The notes beneath the pieces were generated by a model. It did no database searches and had not been told where the DNA came from. It worked only from the letters and a program-made list of their open reading frames with translations. From Pseudomonas sp. BMS12 (GTDB taxonomy: Bacteria; Pseudomonadota; Gammaproteobacteria; Pseudomonadales; Pseudomonadaceae), in contig NZ_LSOF01000002.1 in the NCBI RefSeq assembly GCF_001592875.1, forward strand, positions 96,727 to 160,726: DNA of 64,000 nt. Reading direction: 5' to 3'. Of the stretch, positions 45,824 to 56,656 are shown piece after piece. Made by a program: the position numbers and the translations under genes. Numbering within the stretch: the first letter of the stretch is position 1; each line of letters begins with the position of its first letter.

Positions 45824-48800
45824 CGGCCTTGTCCTTGACCAGCTTCAGGATGTTTTCCAGCAGATCCGACTCCTGGTAGGGCTTGCCCAGGTATTCGTTG
45901 ACGCCGATGGCCATGGCTCGCTCGCGGTGTTTCTCACCGGTCCGCGAGGTGATCATGATGATCGGCAGATCCTTCAGACGCTCGTCGTGGCGCACCAGGG
46001 TGGCCACTTCGAAGCCGTCCATGCGCGGCATCTCGATGTCCAGCAGCATGATGTCCGGCTTGTGCTCCTGCAGCTGGGCGATGGCGTCGACCCCGTCCTT
46101 GGCGGTCAGCACGTTCATGCCGTTGCGCTCCAGCAGGCGACTGGTGACCTTGCGCACTGTGACCGAGTCGTCCACCACCATGACCAGCGTCGGCCGCGCA
46201 GCATCGTGCTCGATGGCCTCCGGCACATGGCTGGCCAAGCGCGGAGCCTGCTGCAGGCCCAGCAGGTGGGCGTGACGCACACGAATGGTCGCCAGCAGAT
46301 CGAGAATCACCACCACGCGACCGTCACCGAGGATGGTCGCACCGGAGATGCCATGCACACCGGCGAACTGCGGGCCGAGGCTCTTCACCACGATCTCGCG
46401 GGAACCCGCCAGCACGTCCACCTGCACCGCTACGGCGTGCTCGCTGGAACGCACCAGGATCACCGGCAGCGGCAGGCTCTGGCCGACCAGCTTGGGTTGC
46501 TGGCCGTTGTTCAGCAGGTCACCCAGGTACTTCAGCTCGTAGGCCTGGCCGGCGTACTCGAAGCGCGGGGCATCCGGACCATAGTAGGCCTCCAGCTCGT
46601 ACGGCGAGACCCGCACGATACCTTCGATGGTGTTCAACGGAATGGCGTAGAGGTCTTCACCGGAACGCACCATCAGCGCGCGGTTAACCGACACGGTGAA
46701 CGGCAGGCGGATCAGGAAGCGGGTGCCCTCGCCCACGGTCGACTCGATGCTCATCGAGCCACCGAGCTGCTTGACCTCCGAGTGCACCACGTCCATGCCC
46801 ACGCCACGCCCGGAAATCTGCGTGACCTTCTCGGCCGTGGAGAAACCGGCCTCGAGGATGAACTGCAGGATCTCGTGATCGGTGAGATCACTGCCCTCGT
46901 CCATCAAACCGCGCTCGATGGCCTTGCGCTTGACCGCATCGAGGCGGATACCGCCGCCATCATCGGCCAGGGTCAGGAGGATGTCGCCACCTTCGCGACC
47001 GAGGCTCAGACGAATATTGCCGACCTCGGACTTGCCCGCGGCCCGACGCTTGTCGGCCGACTCGATACCGTGGTCGACGGCATTGCGCAGCATGTGTTCC
47101 AGCGGGGCGACGATGCGCTCCAGCACGGTACGATCCATTTCCCCTTCGGCGTTGCCGACGTGGAACTCGACCTGCTTGCCCAGCTCGCCCGCCACCTGAC
47201 GCACGATGCGACGCAAACGCGGCACCAGGCGATCGAACGGCACCATGCGGGTACGCATCAGGCCTTCCTGCAGCTCGGTGTTGACCCGCGCCTGTTGCAG
47301 CAGCAGCGTCTCGGCGTCGCGGTTACGCGTGGCCAGGGTTTCCTTCAGGTCGAGCAAGTCGGAAGCGGACTCGAACAGCGCGCGCGAAAGCTGCTGCAGC
47401 TGCGAGTGGCGGTCCATTTCCAGTGGGTCGAAGTCTTCGTAGCCGGCACGCTCGGCCTCGGCCTGATAACGGCTGAGGATCTGCGCCTGGGTCTCGATAT
47501 CGAGACGACGCAGCTGGTCGCGTACCCGCTCGATGGTGGCTTCCATCTCGCCGAGGGTGAAGCCGAAGTCGCTGACCTGCTGCTCGACCCGACCACGGAA
47601 GATCGAAGTCTCACCGGCCAGGTTGACCAGGCCTTCGAGCAGCTCGGCCGGCACCTTGACCAATTCCTGCGGCGCGCGCTGGCTCGCCGCCCGTGCGGCC
47701 GCCTCGGCGGCACGCTGAACAAACGGCAGCACCTTGTTCTGCTGCTCGCTCTGCGGTTGGCTGCTGGCCGCCACGATCGGCGTGTTCAGGGTCACGGGCG
47801 TCGGCGCCGCCGGAACGTCCTCGGCCACTGGCGCGACCTGAAGGTCGGCGACATGGCTGTCGTCCAGGCGCTGACGCAGCTGGTCAAGCTCCTTCTGCAG
47901 GCCTTCGAAGCCGGACTGCACGTCGAGGAACAAGCTTTCCGGCCAGGGCGCGCCTTGTTGCTGCGCCTCGGTCAGGTGCTGCTCCAGATCATGACTGAGG
48001 TCGCCCAGACGCTTCTGCCCGGCCAGCCGCGCACCGCCCTTGAGGGTGTGCAGGATACGCAGCATTTCGTCGATGGCAGCGCCATCGGCGCGATTGGCTT
48101 CCCAGCGGCCGATGGCCGACTCCATGGCCTCCAGCAGGTCATCGCCTTCTTCCAGGAAGATGTCGAGGATATCGGCTTCGGCGCCATCCTCTTCCACCAC
48201 CGGTTGCAGGTGCACGCTGGTGGGCACGCTCAGCTGGGCATCAGGATTGGCCCGGAAGCGCTTGATGGTCTCGATCAACGCCAGGCCGTCGGGAATCGCC
48301 CGGTTGTCACGTACCGCGTCGAGCATCGACGACAGGCAGTCATGGCTGGTCTGCAACAGGCCGAACAGATCCCCGTTGGCCCTCAGGCGGCCATCACCGA
48401 CGCCTTCGTACAGAAACTCCAGCTCGTGGGCCAGGTCGCCGATCTCGCGAATCTCGGCCATCCGCGCACCACCCTTGAGGGTGTGCAGGTCACGCTGCAG
48501 GGCTTCCACCTCCAGGGTGTTGTCGACATCGGCCATCCAGCGCTGCAGAGCGGCGCCGGCACTGTCCATGATGTCGAAACCTTCCTCGAGGAAGATCTCC
48601 ACCAGCTCGGGGTCGCGGTCGACTGCCGGGGCAGGAGCTGCAGGCACGGCACTCACCGGTTCAGGCGCAATCGTCGACTCGCCCTCATCCAGCGCCTCAG
48701 CGCCCAGAGCCGGCAGCGTTTCTTCAATATGCCACTGCTCGGGGCTCAGGGCCGGCAGCTCGTCCGGCAGCTCCTCGCCCGGCTGTTCGGCGGCCGGTTC

Positions 48801-51800
48801 GATATGCAGTTCCGGCAGTTCTTCGATCTGCGGTGCGGCGAAGTCGACCTCGGGCAGCTCGCCCAGATCCATCTCGCCGACCTCGGCGGCGCTATCAGCC
48901 GCTGCGCCTTCGGCAGCGTCTTCGAGCGGCTCGGCGCCCAGGGCCGGCAGCGTTTCGTCGATATGCCACTGCTCGGCACTCAGGGCCGGCAATTCTTCCG
49001 GCAGTTCCTCGCCTGACTGCTCGGCGTCCGACTCAATATGCAGCTCCGGCAGCTCGTCGAGCTGCGGTGCGGCGAAGTCGACCTCGGGCAATTCACCCAG
49101 ATCCATCTCGCCGACCTCGGCGGCGGCGCTCGCCGGTTCAGGCTCGTCGGAACCCTCCAGCGGCTCGGCGCCCAGGGCCGGCAACGTTTCCTCGATATGC
49201 CACTGCTCGGCACTCAGGGCCGGCATCTCCTCCGGCGCTTCTTCAGCAGAAGGCTCGGCGACGGGTTCGATATGCAGTTCCGGCAGTTCATCGAGCTGCG
49301 GAGCGGAAAGATCCACCTCGACCAGCTCGCCAAGGTCCATCTCCGCCGAAGGCTCATCCAGTTCGGCCAGTGGCAGCTCGTCCAACGCTTCGGCAGGCGC
49401 GCTCGGTGCGGCTACTGTGCCGCCCTGGCGAAAGGAGCGAATGGCATCGATCAGTGCAGAGGAGTCACTCAGCGGCTGGCCGCGCTGCAACTGCTCCAGC
49501 ACCACGGCCAGACGGTCGTGACTCTGCTGCAGCAGGCCCGCCAGCAGCGGCGAGTAACTGAAGCGGCGATCCACCAGACCTTCGTAAAGGGATTCCAGCT
49601 CATGGGCCAGATCGCCGATGGCACGAATCTCGGCCATCCGCGCCCCACCCTTGAGGGTATGCAGGTCACGCTGCAGGGACGACAGCGCGAGAGTGCTTTC
49701 CGGGTCCGCCAGCCAGCGGTCCAGCGCCTGGCCGGCACTGTCGAGAATATCGACGGCCTCTTCCAGGAAGATTTCCACCATCTCGGCGTCCAGATCTTCC
49801 GGTAGCGCCGCGGCGCCAAGCTCCTCGACCGGCGCGACGAACTGCTCGGCAGACGCATTCGGCAGCTCATCGAGCTCGACCACTTCCAGGCCGGGGGTAT
49901 CGTTGCTCAGCAGCGCCAAAGCAGCAGGATCGAGCGCCTGCTCCAGCAGGTTGTGCAGGGCGGCCACACGCTCGGGCTGCGGGCTGACCTGCAGGGCCGC
50001 GGCGACCTGATCCATCATGCCGATCAGCGCCTCGTGGGCGGCTTCGGCCTCGGCGAAGAAGCGCTCGCTGACAGCCAGGCGGCCATCCAGAGCGGCCTGA
50101 TACAGGGCCAGCAGAGCCTGGCAAAGTTCGTCGATCTGCGGCAGCTCGGCCATCTCGGCGCCACGGCCAAGGGTGGTCAGCTCCTCCAGCAGGGCGCTGA
50201 GTTCCTGTTGCTCGCTGGGGTGCTCGCGCCATTTGCGTAGCAGTTCATCGGCATCCAGCAGGATATCCATGCCTTCGGCGAGGAAAATCGAGATCAGTTG
50301 CGGGTCGCGCTGATCCTGCTCTTCGTGACGTGCGCTCTCGATGCTGTCCAGGCGTGCCTGGTGCAGCTTGTGCGCGCGCTCGAGGAACTCCGCGGCCCCC
50401 GGAATCGGCGCCAGCGGCTGGCTTTCCAGCTGATCCAGGCCGACCCGGAACAGCTGCTCGGCAGCATGCAGCAGCTCGGCCTCGGCCAGATCCATGTCGA
50501 TCAGGTTGGTCTTGAATTCCTTGACCAGCTTCTCCAGCGGAGTGGCGATCTCGGCAATCGGCAGGATGCCGGCCATGTGCGCGCTGCCCTTGAGCGTATG
50601 CAAGGCGCGCTGCAGGGCATCGGTCACCGGCTGCGGCAGTTCCTGGGCACAGTCGGCAAGGAAGCCGACCAGAGTATCCAGATGCGTCTCGGCCTCGTTG
50701 CGGAAGATCTCCAGCAACAGCGGGTCGAGACCGTCGTCATCCCCGACCATGGCGGCTGGCGCGGTAGCTTGCGGCTCGACTTCTGCCTCGGCCTGCGGTT
50801 CGCTGTCAGACGCGAGCGGAGCCTCCACCGGCTCGGCCGCAGCGAAGCTGGGCACCTGGCCCCGCGCCAGGGCATGGGCGGTGGCGGCCAACTGGTCGAC
50901 ATCGTCGCGCTGACGCTGGGCCTTGGCGGCGAACTCGTCGACCAGGGCCGGCATCAGGGCGACCACATCGGCGATCACCTGCTGCACCGGCGCGGTTGGC
51001 TGAATGCTGCGGTCCAGCACGCGATTGAGCATGTTCTCGATGGACCAGGCCAGTTCGCCGATGATCAACGCGCGGACCATGCGACCACTGCCCTTGAGGG
51101 TGTGGAAGGCACGTCGGACCTCGGTCAGGGCGTCCTTGTCATCGGTATTGGCGCGCCACTGCGGCAGGTATTCGTTGATGGTTTCGAGAACCTCGCCGGC
51201 CTCTTCGATGAAGACCTCCAACAGGTCCTCATCCACCGGTTCTTCGTCGGCGGGAGGTGGCAGCAGGCTGGGCGGCACATCCTGAGCGGGCGGGTTGATC
51301 GCCTGCACGGGCGCGGCCATCACTTCGGCCATGGTCATCGGCTTGTCGGCGGCCGGCTGCGCAGGAGCGGGTTCGGCGGGAGCACTGGGCAGCTCGACTT
51401 CGGGCAGGTCGAGGTCGGCCATCTCCAGCTCGTCCCAGCTGCCTGGAGTCGTGTCCAGGCTCAGCTCTTCGCCGGCCTCGGGCAGCTCGAGAGCATCGGA
51501 TGGGGCTTGCGGCTCATCCGCCTGCAGCTCTAACGGAGCGTCCAGGCTCAGGTCCTCGAGCGAGAGCTCGTCGCTCGGGGTCTCCTGCTCCGGCGCCTCG
51601 ATAGGGTCCAGCTGCAGGGGCGCATCCAGGCTCAGGTCGATGCTCGTGGCATCATCCGCCGATAGGTTCTCACCTAGGCTCCAGTTGTCATCGAAGACCA
51701 GCAGCTCGCCGGCATCCGGGCCACCGGAAAGCTCAGCAAATTCGGCACTCAGTTCATCGCCCGGCAACTCGCCCAGCGGCTCGTCGTAGGCAATCTCCTC

Positions 51801-53576
51801 GGCCGCCAGCACTTCGATGTCCTGCAGCGGGTCGGCCAACGGCGCGGGGGACTCGGCCTGCGGCTCGACGCGATCGAGGATCGAAGGTTTTTCCTTGAGC
51901 GGATAGCCCAGGCTCTCCAGGCTTTCCTCTGCCACGTCGAGGATCAGGTCGCCCTGGCTGGCATGATCTTCGGCCAGACGCTCGAGGTAGTACTCAACGC
52001 TGGTAATGGCGTCCGCCAGGGTGTCGAGGTTCTGCCAGTTGGGCACAGCCTTGCGCACCAGTAACTGTTCCTCGATATAGCGGGTGCAGGCCTTGAGCAG
52101 GCTGGCAGCACGGTCCAGCGGAATCATCGCCAGGCCACCACGAACCTGGGTCAGCAGCTCCGGCACGCGGGCCAGATGCTCATGGTTCCACTGCGACGCG
52201 ATGAACTCGATGATCGCGTCCTTGGCCTGTTCCAGGCCGGTACGCGCCTCCTTGATGACCAACTGGTGGATCTGCGCCACGTCGGTCGTCGGCAGGTGGC
52301 TCTGCTCATTCTGCTGCTCGTCGCCAGGACCGACCATGCCGGCCAGAGTCGCTTCGACATACAGCAGGGCGCCAGCCACATCCATCAATACCGCGTCGCT
52401 GGGCTCGCGCTTGCCGAGAGACAGACCGTGCACCACGTCGATCTGGTCGACGATCACTTTGCGCGGCTGGCCAAAACCGAGCACCGCCAGGGTATCGGCG
52501 ATCTGCTTGAGCGGTGCCAGCAGGGCATCCAGTTCGGCGACCTGCTTGCGGTCACTGCGCACGAACAGGTCAAGGCTGTCCTTGACCCGCACCAGCTCTT
52601 CGCACAACGCGCCGACCACCGAGCGCATGGCGTCGCGGTCCGGGCCGGCCAGGCGGGCACGCTCCTCGTCGACCACGCCGCTGTCGGGCAGGGCGTCTTC
52701 GAGGCGATAGCGTTCCTTGAGCGCATTGATGCGCGGCGACTGCGCCGGCGCCTTGGCCACATAGAACAGCAGATTCTTGGTCAGCTCGTCCGGGGCGGCC
52801 TGGTTGATGCCATCGGCACCATGGTCGACCAGACGCTTGAGCTCCTTGTCGACCTGACGCAGCAGGGTGCGCACCGAAGCACTGTTGACCACGCTACCGT
52901 TGGCCAACCCCTCGACCATGCCGGAAGCGATTTGCCACAGGGAGCCCAGTGGCGCCTCCTGGCACAGGGTTTCCAGGCGGGCGAAGACGCGCGCCATATA
53001 GCCCAGGTTGGTGGCCAGATCCTGATTGCGGATCACACCGACCAGAGCCATCTGCAGCATCTGCCGCAGTTTGCGCAGCAGCACCGGCAGTTCGGCGGTG
53101 CGCAGTTTGTCCAGGGAGTCGAGAGACAGTGCAGGCAGACGACCGGACAGGTCCGGAGAGAACAGACTGGTTTCCGACAGCAGGTTCTCGCCGCGTGCGG
53201 CACGCAGATCGTTGAGCAGCGGCAGCACGACCATCGGCAGGTCGCGCCGCGCGCTCTGGATACGGTCCAGGTAAGCCGGCAATTGCAGGATGGCCTGCAT
53301 CAGCACTTCCAGGGCCTCGCCCTGATTGCCGACCCGGCCGTCCAGCAGGGCCTGGGCCAGCTGCTCCATTTCCTCGGCGAGCAAAGCCGCACCGTAGAAT
53401 TCGACCATCTGCAGGGTGCCGTGGACCTGGTGCACATAGGTCTGGCAGAAACGCATGCGGGTGCCGTCCTGGGGGTTCTCGACGAACGCCTCCAGGGCCT
53501 GACGCGCCTGCTTCAGGGTTTCTGCGATTTCGCCTTTGACCCATTCCAGGGCGACATAGTCGTGCCGATCACCCAT
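45816..53576 (-). CDS. chpA: ChpA, multi-phosphotransfer hybrid chemosensory histidine kinase
   Basis: 2586 residues from ATG 53576 (GGAG 5 bases upstream). It controls type IV pilus twitching with PilJ, PilI, PilG and PilH. Phosphotransfer domains: a noncanonical HGTLQMV at about 50, and LHTLKG-type sites at about 825, 993, 1306, 1698 and 1843. Two further modules seem to carry Thr at the His position: LTQVRGGLAMI at about 475 and LTTLGRGAEMA at about 1134, the latter matching the Tpt domain known in this family. The CheA core follows (LEHMLRNAVDHGIES near 2160, GRGVGMDVVHSEVKQLGG), then a CheW-like domain and a C-terminal receiver (VVDDSVTVRKV; Asp in IMLLDIEMPRMDG). A 3 x 78-residue acidic repeat lies at about 1413-1640. 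It is about 110 residues longer than I recall for P. aeruginosa ChpA. Confidence 0.97.
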   Translation of the reverse strand: MGDRHDYVALEWVKGEIAETLKQARQALEAFVENPQDGTRMRFCQTYVHQVHGTLQMVEFYGAALLAEEMEQLAQALLDGRVGNQGEALEVLMQAILQLPAYLDRIQSARRDLPMVVLPLLNDLRAARGENLLSETSLFSPDLSGRLPALSLDSLDKLRTAELPVLLRKLRQMLQMALVGVIRNQDLATNLGYMARVFARLETLCQEAPLGSLWQIASGMVEGLANGSVVNSASVRTLLRQVDKELKRLVDHGADGINQAAPDELTKNLLFYVAKAPAQSPRINALKERYRLEDALPDSGVVDEERARLAGPDRDAMRSVVGALCEELVRVKDSLDLFVRSDRKQVAELDALLAPLKQIADTLAVLGFGQPRKVIVDQIDVVHGLSLGKREPSDAVLMDVAGALLYVEATLAGMVGPGDEQQNEQSHLPTTDVAQIHQLVIKEARTGLEQAKDAIIEFIASQWNHEHLARVPELLTQVRGGLAMIPLDRAASLLKACTRYIEEQLLVRKAVPNWQNLDTLADAITSVEYYLERLAEDHASQGDLILDVAEESLESLGYPLKEKPSILDRVEPQAESPAPLADPLQDIEVLAAEEIAYDEPLGELPGDELSAEFAELSGGPDAGELLVFDDNWSLGENLSADDATSIDLSLDAPLQLDPIEAPEQETPSDELSLEDLSLDAPLELQADEPQAPSDALELPEAGEELSLDTTPGSWDELEMADLDLPEVELPSAPAEPAPAQPAADKPMTMAEVMAAPVQAINPPAQDVPPSLLPPPADEEPVDEDLLEVFIEEAGEVLETINEYLPQWRANTDDKDALTEVRRAFHTLKGSGRMVRALIIGELAWSIENMLNRVLDRSIQPTAPVQQVIADVVALMPALVDEFAAKAQRQRDDVDQLAATAHALARGQVPSFAAAEPVEAPLASDSEPQAEAEVEPQATAPAAMVGDDDGLDPLLLEIFRNEAETHLDTLVGFLADCAQELPQPVTDALQRALHTLKGSAHMAGILPIAEIATPLEKLVKEFKTNLIDMDLAEAELLHAAEQLFRVGLDQLESQPLAPIPGAAEFLERAHKLHQARLDSIESARHEEQDQRDPQLISIFLAEGMDILLDADELLRKWREHPSEQQELSALLEELTTLGRGAEMAELPQIDELCQALLALYQAALDGRLAVSERFFAEAEAAHEALIGMMDQVAAALQVSPQPERVAALHNLLEQALDPAALALLSNDTPGLEVVELDELPNASAEQFVAPVEELGAAALPEDLDAEMVEIFLEEAVDILDSAGQALDRWLADPESTLALSSLQRDLHTLKGGARMAEIRAIGDLAHELESLYEGLVDRRFSYSPLLAGLLQQSHDRLAVVLEQLQRGQPLSDSSALIDAIRSFRQGGTVAAPSAPAEALDELPLAELDEPSAEMDLGELVEVDLSAPQLDELPELHIEPVAEPSAEEAPEEMPALSAEQWHIEETLPALGAEPLEGSDEPEPASAAAEVGEMDLGELPEVDFAAPQLDELPELHIESDAEQSGEELPEELPALSAEQWHIDETLPALGAEPLEDAAEGAAADSAAEVGEMDLGELPEVDFAAPQIEELPELHIEPAAEQPGEELPDELPALSPEQWHIEETLPALGAEALDEGESTIAPEPVSAVPAAPAPAVDRDPELVEIFLEEGFDIMDSAGAALQRWMADVDNTLEVEALQRDLHTLKGGARMAEIREIGDLAHELEFLYEGVGDGRLRANGDLFGLLQTSHDCLSSMLDAVRDNRAIPDGLALIETIKRFRANPDAQLSVPTSVHLQPVVEEDGAEADILDIFLEEGDDLLEAMESAIGRWEANRADGAAIDEMLRILHTLKGGARLAGQKRLGDLSHDLEQHLTEAQQQGAPWPESLFLDVQSGFEGLQKELDQLRQRLDDSHVADLQVAPVAEDVPAAPTPVTLNTPIVAASSQPQSEQQNKVLPFVQRAAEAAARAASQRAPQELVKVPAELLEGLVNLAGETSIFRGRVEQQVSDFGFTLGEMEATIERVRDQLRRLDIETQAQILSRYQAEAERAGYEDFDPLEMDRHSQLQQLSRALFESASDLLDLKETLATRNRDAETLLLQQARVNTELQEGLMRTRMVPFDRLVPRLRRIVRQVAGELGKQVEFHVGNAEGEMDRTVLERIVAPLEHMLRNAVDHGIESADKRRAAGKSEVGNIRLSLGREGGDILLTLADDGGGIRLDAVKRKAIERGLMDEGSDLTDHEILQFILEAGFSTAEKVTQISGRGVGMDVVHSEVKQLGGSMSIESTVGEGTRFLIRLPFTVSVNRALMVRSGEDLYAIPLNTIEGIVRVSPYELEAYYGPDAPRFEYAGQAYELKYLGDLLNNGQQPKLVGQSLPLPVILVRSSEHAVAVQVDVLAGSREIVVKSLGPQFAGVHGISGATILGDGRVVVILDLLATIRVRHAHLLGLQQAPRLASHVPEAIEHDAARPTLVMVVDDSVTVRKVTSRLLERNGMNVLTAKDGVDAIAQLQEHKPDIMLLDIEMPRMDGFEVATLVRHDERLKDLPIIMITSRTGEKHRERAMAIGVNEYLGKPYQESDLLENILKLVKDKADD
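48640..49340 (-). repeat. Tandem 234-bp coding repeat inside chpA
   Basis: The segment encoding EQWHIxETLPALGAE recurs with GCCACTGCTC at 48731, 48965 and 49199, exactly 234 bases (78 codons) apart. Two full units, 49334 down to about 48867, begin at LGEL[VP]EVD; a third, less regular one follows to about 48640. All are acidic and lie in the linker between two phosphotransfer domains. Confidence 0.9.
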
Positions 53577-53598
53577 AACGACTCCAGTCATTCTTGTC

Positions 53599-54480
53599 TT
53601 AGCCCTTGCGGGTAAACGCCAGGACCCGCTCGTCAGCCACCGGAACCAGGTCCGGGTGCTGCCATCCGACCACTTCGCCAACTCCTACCACCAGCAAGCC
53701 CCCAGGTGCCAGGCGCTCGGCCAGACGGTTGAGGATTTCGCGGCGGCGCCAGCGGCGGAAATAGATCAGCAGGTTCTGGCAAAAAATTACGTCCATGCCG
53801 GCCTGTGGCGCCTTGGCCAGCTCCAGCACATTCAAACGGGCAACGCAGACTCGCGCCGCCAAATCCGGCACCACCTTGCGCCGGCCATCTTCCTGGGCGA
53901 GGAAATAACGCTCGCACAGATCGGCATCCATCTGTTCCAGCTTGCGCGCGGCATAGGCCGCCTCGCGGGCCTTGCTCAGCGCATTGAGGCTGATATCGGT
54001 ACCGGTCACCCCAAACTGTCTGCAGCTTTCCAGATCACGCAGCACTTCGGCGGCGCAGATGGCCATCGAATAGGGTTCTTCGCCACTGGAGCAACCGACG
54101 CTCCAGAGTGCCAGTGGCTGGGCCTGTTCGTCCGTGACCAGGCGCGCGCGCAGATAACTTTCCAGAATTTCGAAGGATGGGCGGTGACGGAAGAAGCGGG
54201 TTTCCTGAACGGTCAGGCGATCCAGCAGGGTCGACCACTCCACCGCACCGCGCGGCCCATCGGTCACCTGGCGGTAGTAGCTGGCGTAGTCGGTAACCTC
54301 GAGTTCACGCATGCGCGCACTCAGGTTGGTCTGCAGGAATGCCCGACGCTGCTCGTTGATTACCACGCCGGTGCGCTCTTCCAGCAACGCCTGCCAGTCG
54401 CGGAATTCCGCCTGCGACATGTCGGCCAGGGGTTTCAAGGCCCAGACGCCGCTTGGCTGCATGCCGTGCCCTTCGTTCAT
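53599..54480 (-). CDS. pilK: PilK, CheR-type receptor methyltransferase
   Basis: 293 residues. CheR layout: N-terminal helical domain (FRDWQALLEERTGVVINEQRRAFLQTNLSARMRELEV), LTVQETRFFRHRPSFEIL, then the SAM site LWSVGCSSGEEPYSMAICAAE and the late FCQNLLIYFRRWRRREIL. It methylates glutamates of PilJ with SAM as donor. An in-frame ATG six codons further in is an alternative start. It sits 22 bases before chpA and 50 after pilJ. Confidence 0.94.
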   Translation of the reverse strand: MNEGHGMQPSGVWALKPLADMSQAEFRDWQALLEERTGVVINEQRRAFLQTNLSARMRELEVTDYASYYRQVTDGPRGAVEWSTLLDRLTVQETRFFRHRPSFEILESYLRARLVTDEQAQPLALWSVGCSSGEEPYSMAICAAEVLRDLESCRQFGVTGTDISLNALSKAREAAYAARKLEQMDADLCERYFLAQEDGRRKVVPDLAARVCVARLNVLELAKAPQAGMDVIFCQNLLIYFRRWRRREILNRLAERLAPGGLLVVGVGEVVGWQHPDLVPVADERVLAFTRKG

Positions 54481-54530
54481 GACCGAGCGCCCCGGGCGGC
54501 GACCCTCTCAGGCCGCCGCACCTCCATTGA

Positions 54531-56573
54531 TCAGGCCTGGCCTTCCGGCAGGGTGAAGCCGGATACCGAACGGCGCATCTCACTGGCCATCTTGGCCAGG
54601 TTACCAATGCTCTTGGCGGTAGCGGTGGTACCTGCGGAGGTCTGCGAGGTGATCTCCTGGATCACGTTCATGGTGTTGGAAATGTGACCCGCCGAGGACG
54701 CCTGCTGACGGGCGGCGTTGGAGATGTTCTGGATCAAGGCCGCGAGGGTCTTGGATACCTTCTCGATCTCCTCCAGTGCCACACCGGCGTCCTGCGCCAG
54801 GCGGGCACCGCGCACCACTTCGGAAGTGGTCTGTTCCATCGAGATAACGGCTTCGTTGGTGTCGGTCTGAATCGTCTTAACCAGTGCCTCGATCTGTTTG
54901 GTTGCAGCGGAGGAACGTTCCGCGAGGCGTTGTACCTCGTCCGCTACCACGGCGAAGCCGCGACCCGCATCACCGGCCATGGAGGCCTGGATCGCGGCGT
55001 TCAGTGCGAGGATGTTGGTCTGGTCGGCAATGTCGTTAATCAGACTAACGATGTCACCGATCTCCTGGGACGACTCACCGAGGCGTTTGATCCGCTTCGA
55101 GGTGTCCTGGATCTGCTCACGGATGTTGTCCATGCCGGTGATGGTGTTGTGCACCACCTCGTTACCCTTGTTGGCGATGGCTACGGAACGTTCCGCTACC
55201 GCGGAGGATTCCGCGGCGTTCGCCGATACCTGGTCAATCGACACGGCCATTTCGTTGATCGCCGCGGAAGCACCGGCGATCTCCTGGGCCTGGTGCTCGG
55301 AAGCCTCGGCCAGGTGCATCGCCGTGGCCTGGGTTTCCTGGGCGGCGGCAGCCACCTGTACAGCGGTCGAGTTGATCGTCGCTACCAGGTCGCGCAGCTG
55401 GTCGATGGAGTAGTTGATGGAGTCAGCGATCGCACCGGTGAAGTCCTCGGTTACGGTCGCGGCCACGGTCAGGTCACCGTCGGCGAGGTCGGCGATTTCG
55501 TCGAGCAGTCGCAGAATCGCCGACTGGTTACGTTCGTTCTTCTCGGCGGTGGAGGCCAGACGGCGGTTGGTCTCGCGCACCATCACCAGACCGATGAGGA
55601 TGATCGCGGCCAGGGCCAGGGCGCCCAGCACATAACCGGCCAGGGTGTTGAAGTAACGACCGTCGGCCAGGTTCTCGAACTCGGTGGCCAGGCCGGAGGA
55701 CTTGTCCAGCAGGGTCTGCGAGCCGGTGAAGATGGTGTTGGCGGATTCGCGGACCTGGAACAGTTCCGGCGAAGTCTCGAGGATCTCGTCCACCGAGCCG
55801 GAAACGAACTGGAACAGCTCGGAAATCTCGGCCAGGCGCTCCAGAGCGTCGACGTCGGTGACTGCGGAGATCTCCATGGCGGCATTGCCTTCGGTCATCG
55901 CCTTGAGTACGCGACCGAACAGGCTGGCGTCACGACCGAACATGTCGGCGGCCTGTACCGAGTCATCGTCACCGGCCAGTACCTTGTTTACCGAGCCGAG
56001 GATACGTTCGGCGAGCAGCGACTGACGCTGAGCCACGGACACCTGGGCCGCCGGCGCACCGCTCTGCAGCAGGATATCGACCACCTCTTCGTACTCGACC
56101 TGCAGCTGCGGGATGGTTTCGGCGAGGGTTGCCGCTACCTGGTGCAGAGACAGTACGGTCTGTTCGCTGGCCAGAATGGCGTCGGCGTTCTGGCGCAGGG
56201 TATCCCAGTCCTTCTGCACGTCGTCCATCTGCGGCTTGACCGACTCGGGCGCCGCCGGCAGACCGCTGGCTTCGCTACCGGAGGTCAGGAAACCCCAGCG
56301 CTCTTCGAAGTCGCGACGCGCTTCCTTGAGCAACGGGAAGGCTTCCGCCTTACCGGTCGCCGCTTCGGTGGCGTTCTTCGCGATACGCTGGGACAGTACG
56401 CGCAGCTCGCCGGCGTGACTGATGTATTCCTTGTCGTAGTTGGACTGCGTGTTGAGGTAGGCGAAGTTGGCGAACAGCAACACGATGGAAATGATCAGGA
56501 CCACGAAGAGTCCGGCGATCAGCGTGTTACTGCGCACACCTGCCAAGAGATTGCCTGCATCGAGTTTTTTCAT
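54531..56573 (-). CDS. pilJ: PilJ, methyl-accepting chemotaxis protein of twitching
   Basis: 680 residues from ATG 56573. Two membrane helices (about 17-39 and 305-328) bound a periplasmic domain of about 265 residues containing two PilJ modules ([18 protein letters not shown] and [18 protein letters not shown], the same heptad signature). A HAMP region and the long cytoplasmic coiled coil follow; the hairpin tip is [41 protein letters not shown]. It senses pilus/surface contact and feeds ChpA through PilI and ChpC. The tip departs from classical MCPs (IQASMAG where EAARAGE is usual), as I recall for other PilJ proteins. Confidence 0.96.
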   Translation of the reverse strand: MKKLDAGNLLAGVRSNTLIAGLFVVLIISIVLLFANFAYLNTQSNYDKEYISHAGELRVLSQRIAKNATEAATGKAEAFPLLKEARRDFEERWGFLTSGSEASGLPAAPESVKPQMDDVQKDWDTLRQNADAILASEQTVLSLHQVAATLAETIPQLQVEYEEVVDILLQSGAPAAQVSVAQRQSLLAERILGSVNKVLAGDDDSVQAADMFGRDASLFGRVLKAMTEGNAAMEISAVTDVDALERLAEISELFQFVSGSVDEILETSPELFQVRESANTIFTGSQTLLDKSSGLATEFENLADGRYFNTLAGYVLGALALAAIILIGLVMVRETNRRLASTAEKNERNQSAILRLLDEIADLADGDLTVAATVTEDFTGAIADSINYSIDQLRDLVATINSTAVQVAAAAQETQATAMHLAEASEHQAQEIAGASAAINEMAVSIDQVSANAAESSAVAERSVAIANKGNEVVHNTITGMDNIREQIQDTSKRIKRLGESSQEIGDIVSLINDIADQTNILALNAAIQASMAGDAGRGFAVVADEVQRLAERSSAATKQIEALVKTIQTDTNEAVISMEQTTSEVVRGARLAQDAGVALEEIEKVSKTLAALIQNISNAARQQASSAGHISNTMNVIQEITSQTSAGTTATAKSIGNLAKMASEMRRSVSGFTLPEGQA

Positions 56574-56656
56574 TGTTTGGCCCCCGCCTGGACCGACCGC
56601 ACTACGGTTCCCATGTAACGCCAAAGGGCCGGCAACTGCCGACCCAACCGAAAATC

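Noticed and set aside
45780..49016. Open frame of about 1078 codons on the plus strand
   Set aside because: It is antisense to chpA; composition is dominated by Gln/His/Arg/Leu and no ribosome site or family motif is present.
48640..49340. The chpA tandem repeat as a CRISPR array or mobile element
   Set aside because: The repeat is 234 bases, stays in frame, codes for an acidic linker and has no spacer pattern or terminal inverted repeats.
54684..56618. Open frame of about 644 codons on the plus strand
   Set aside because: It is antisense to pilJ, which is complete and in the expected gene order.
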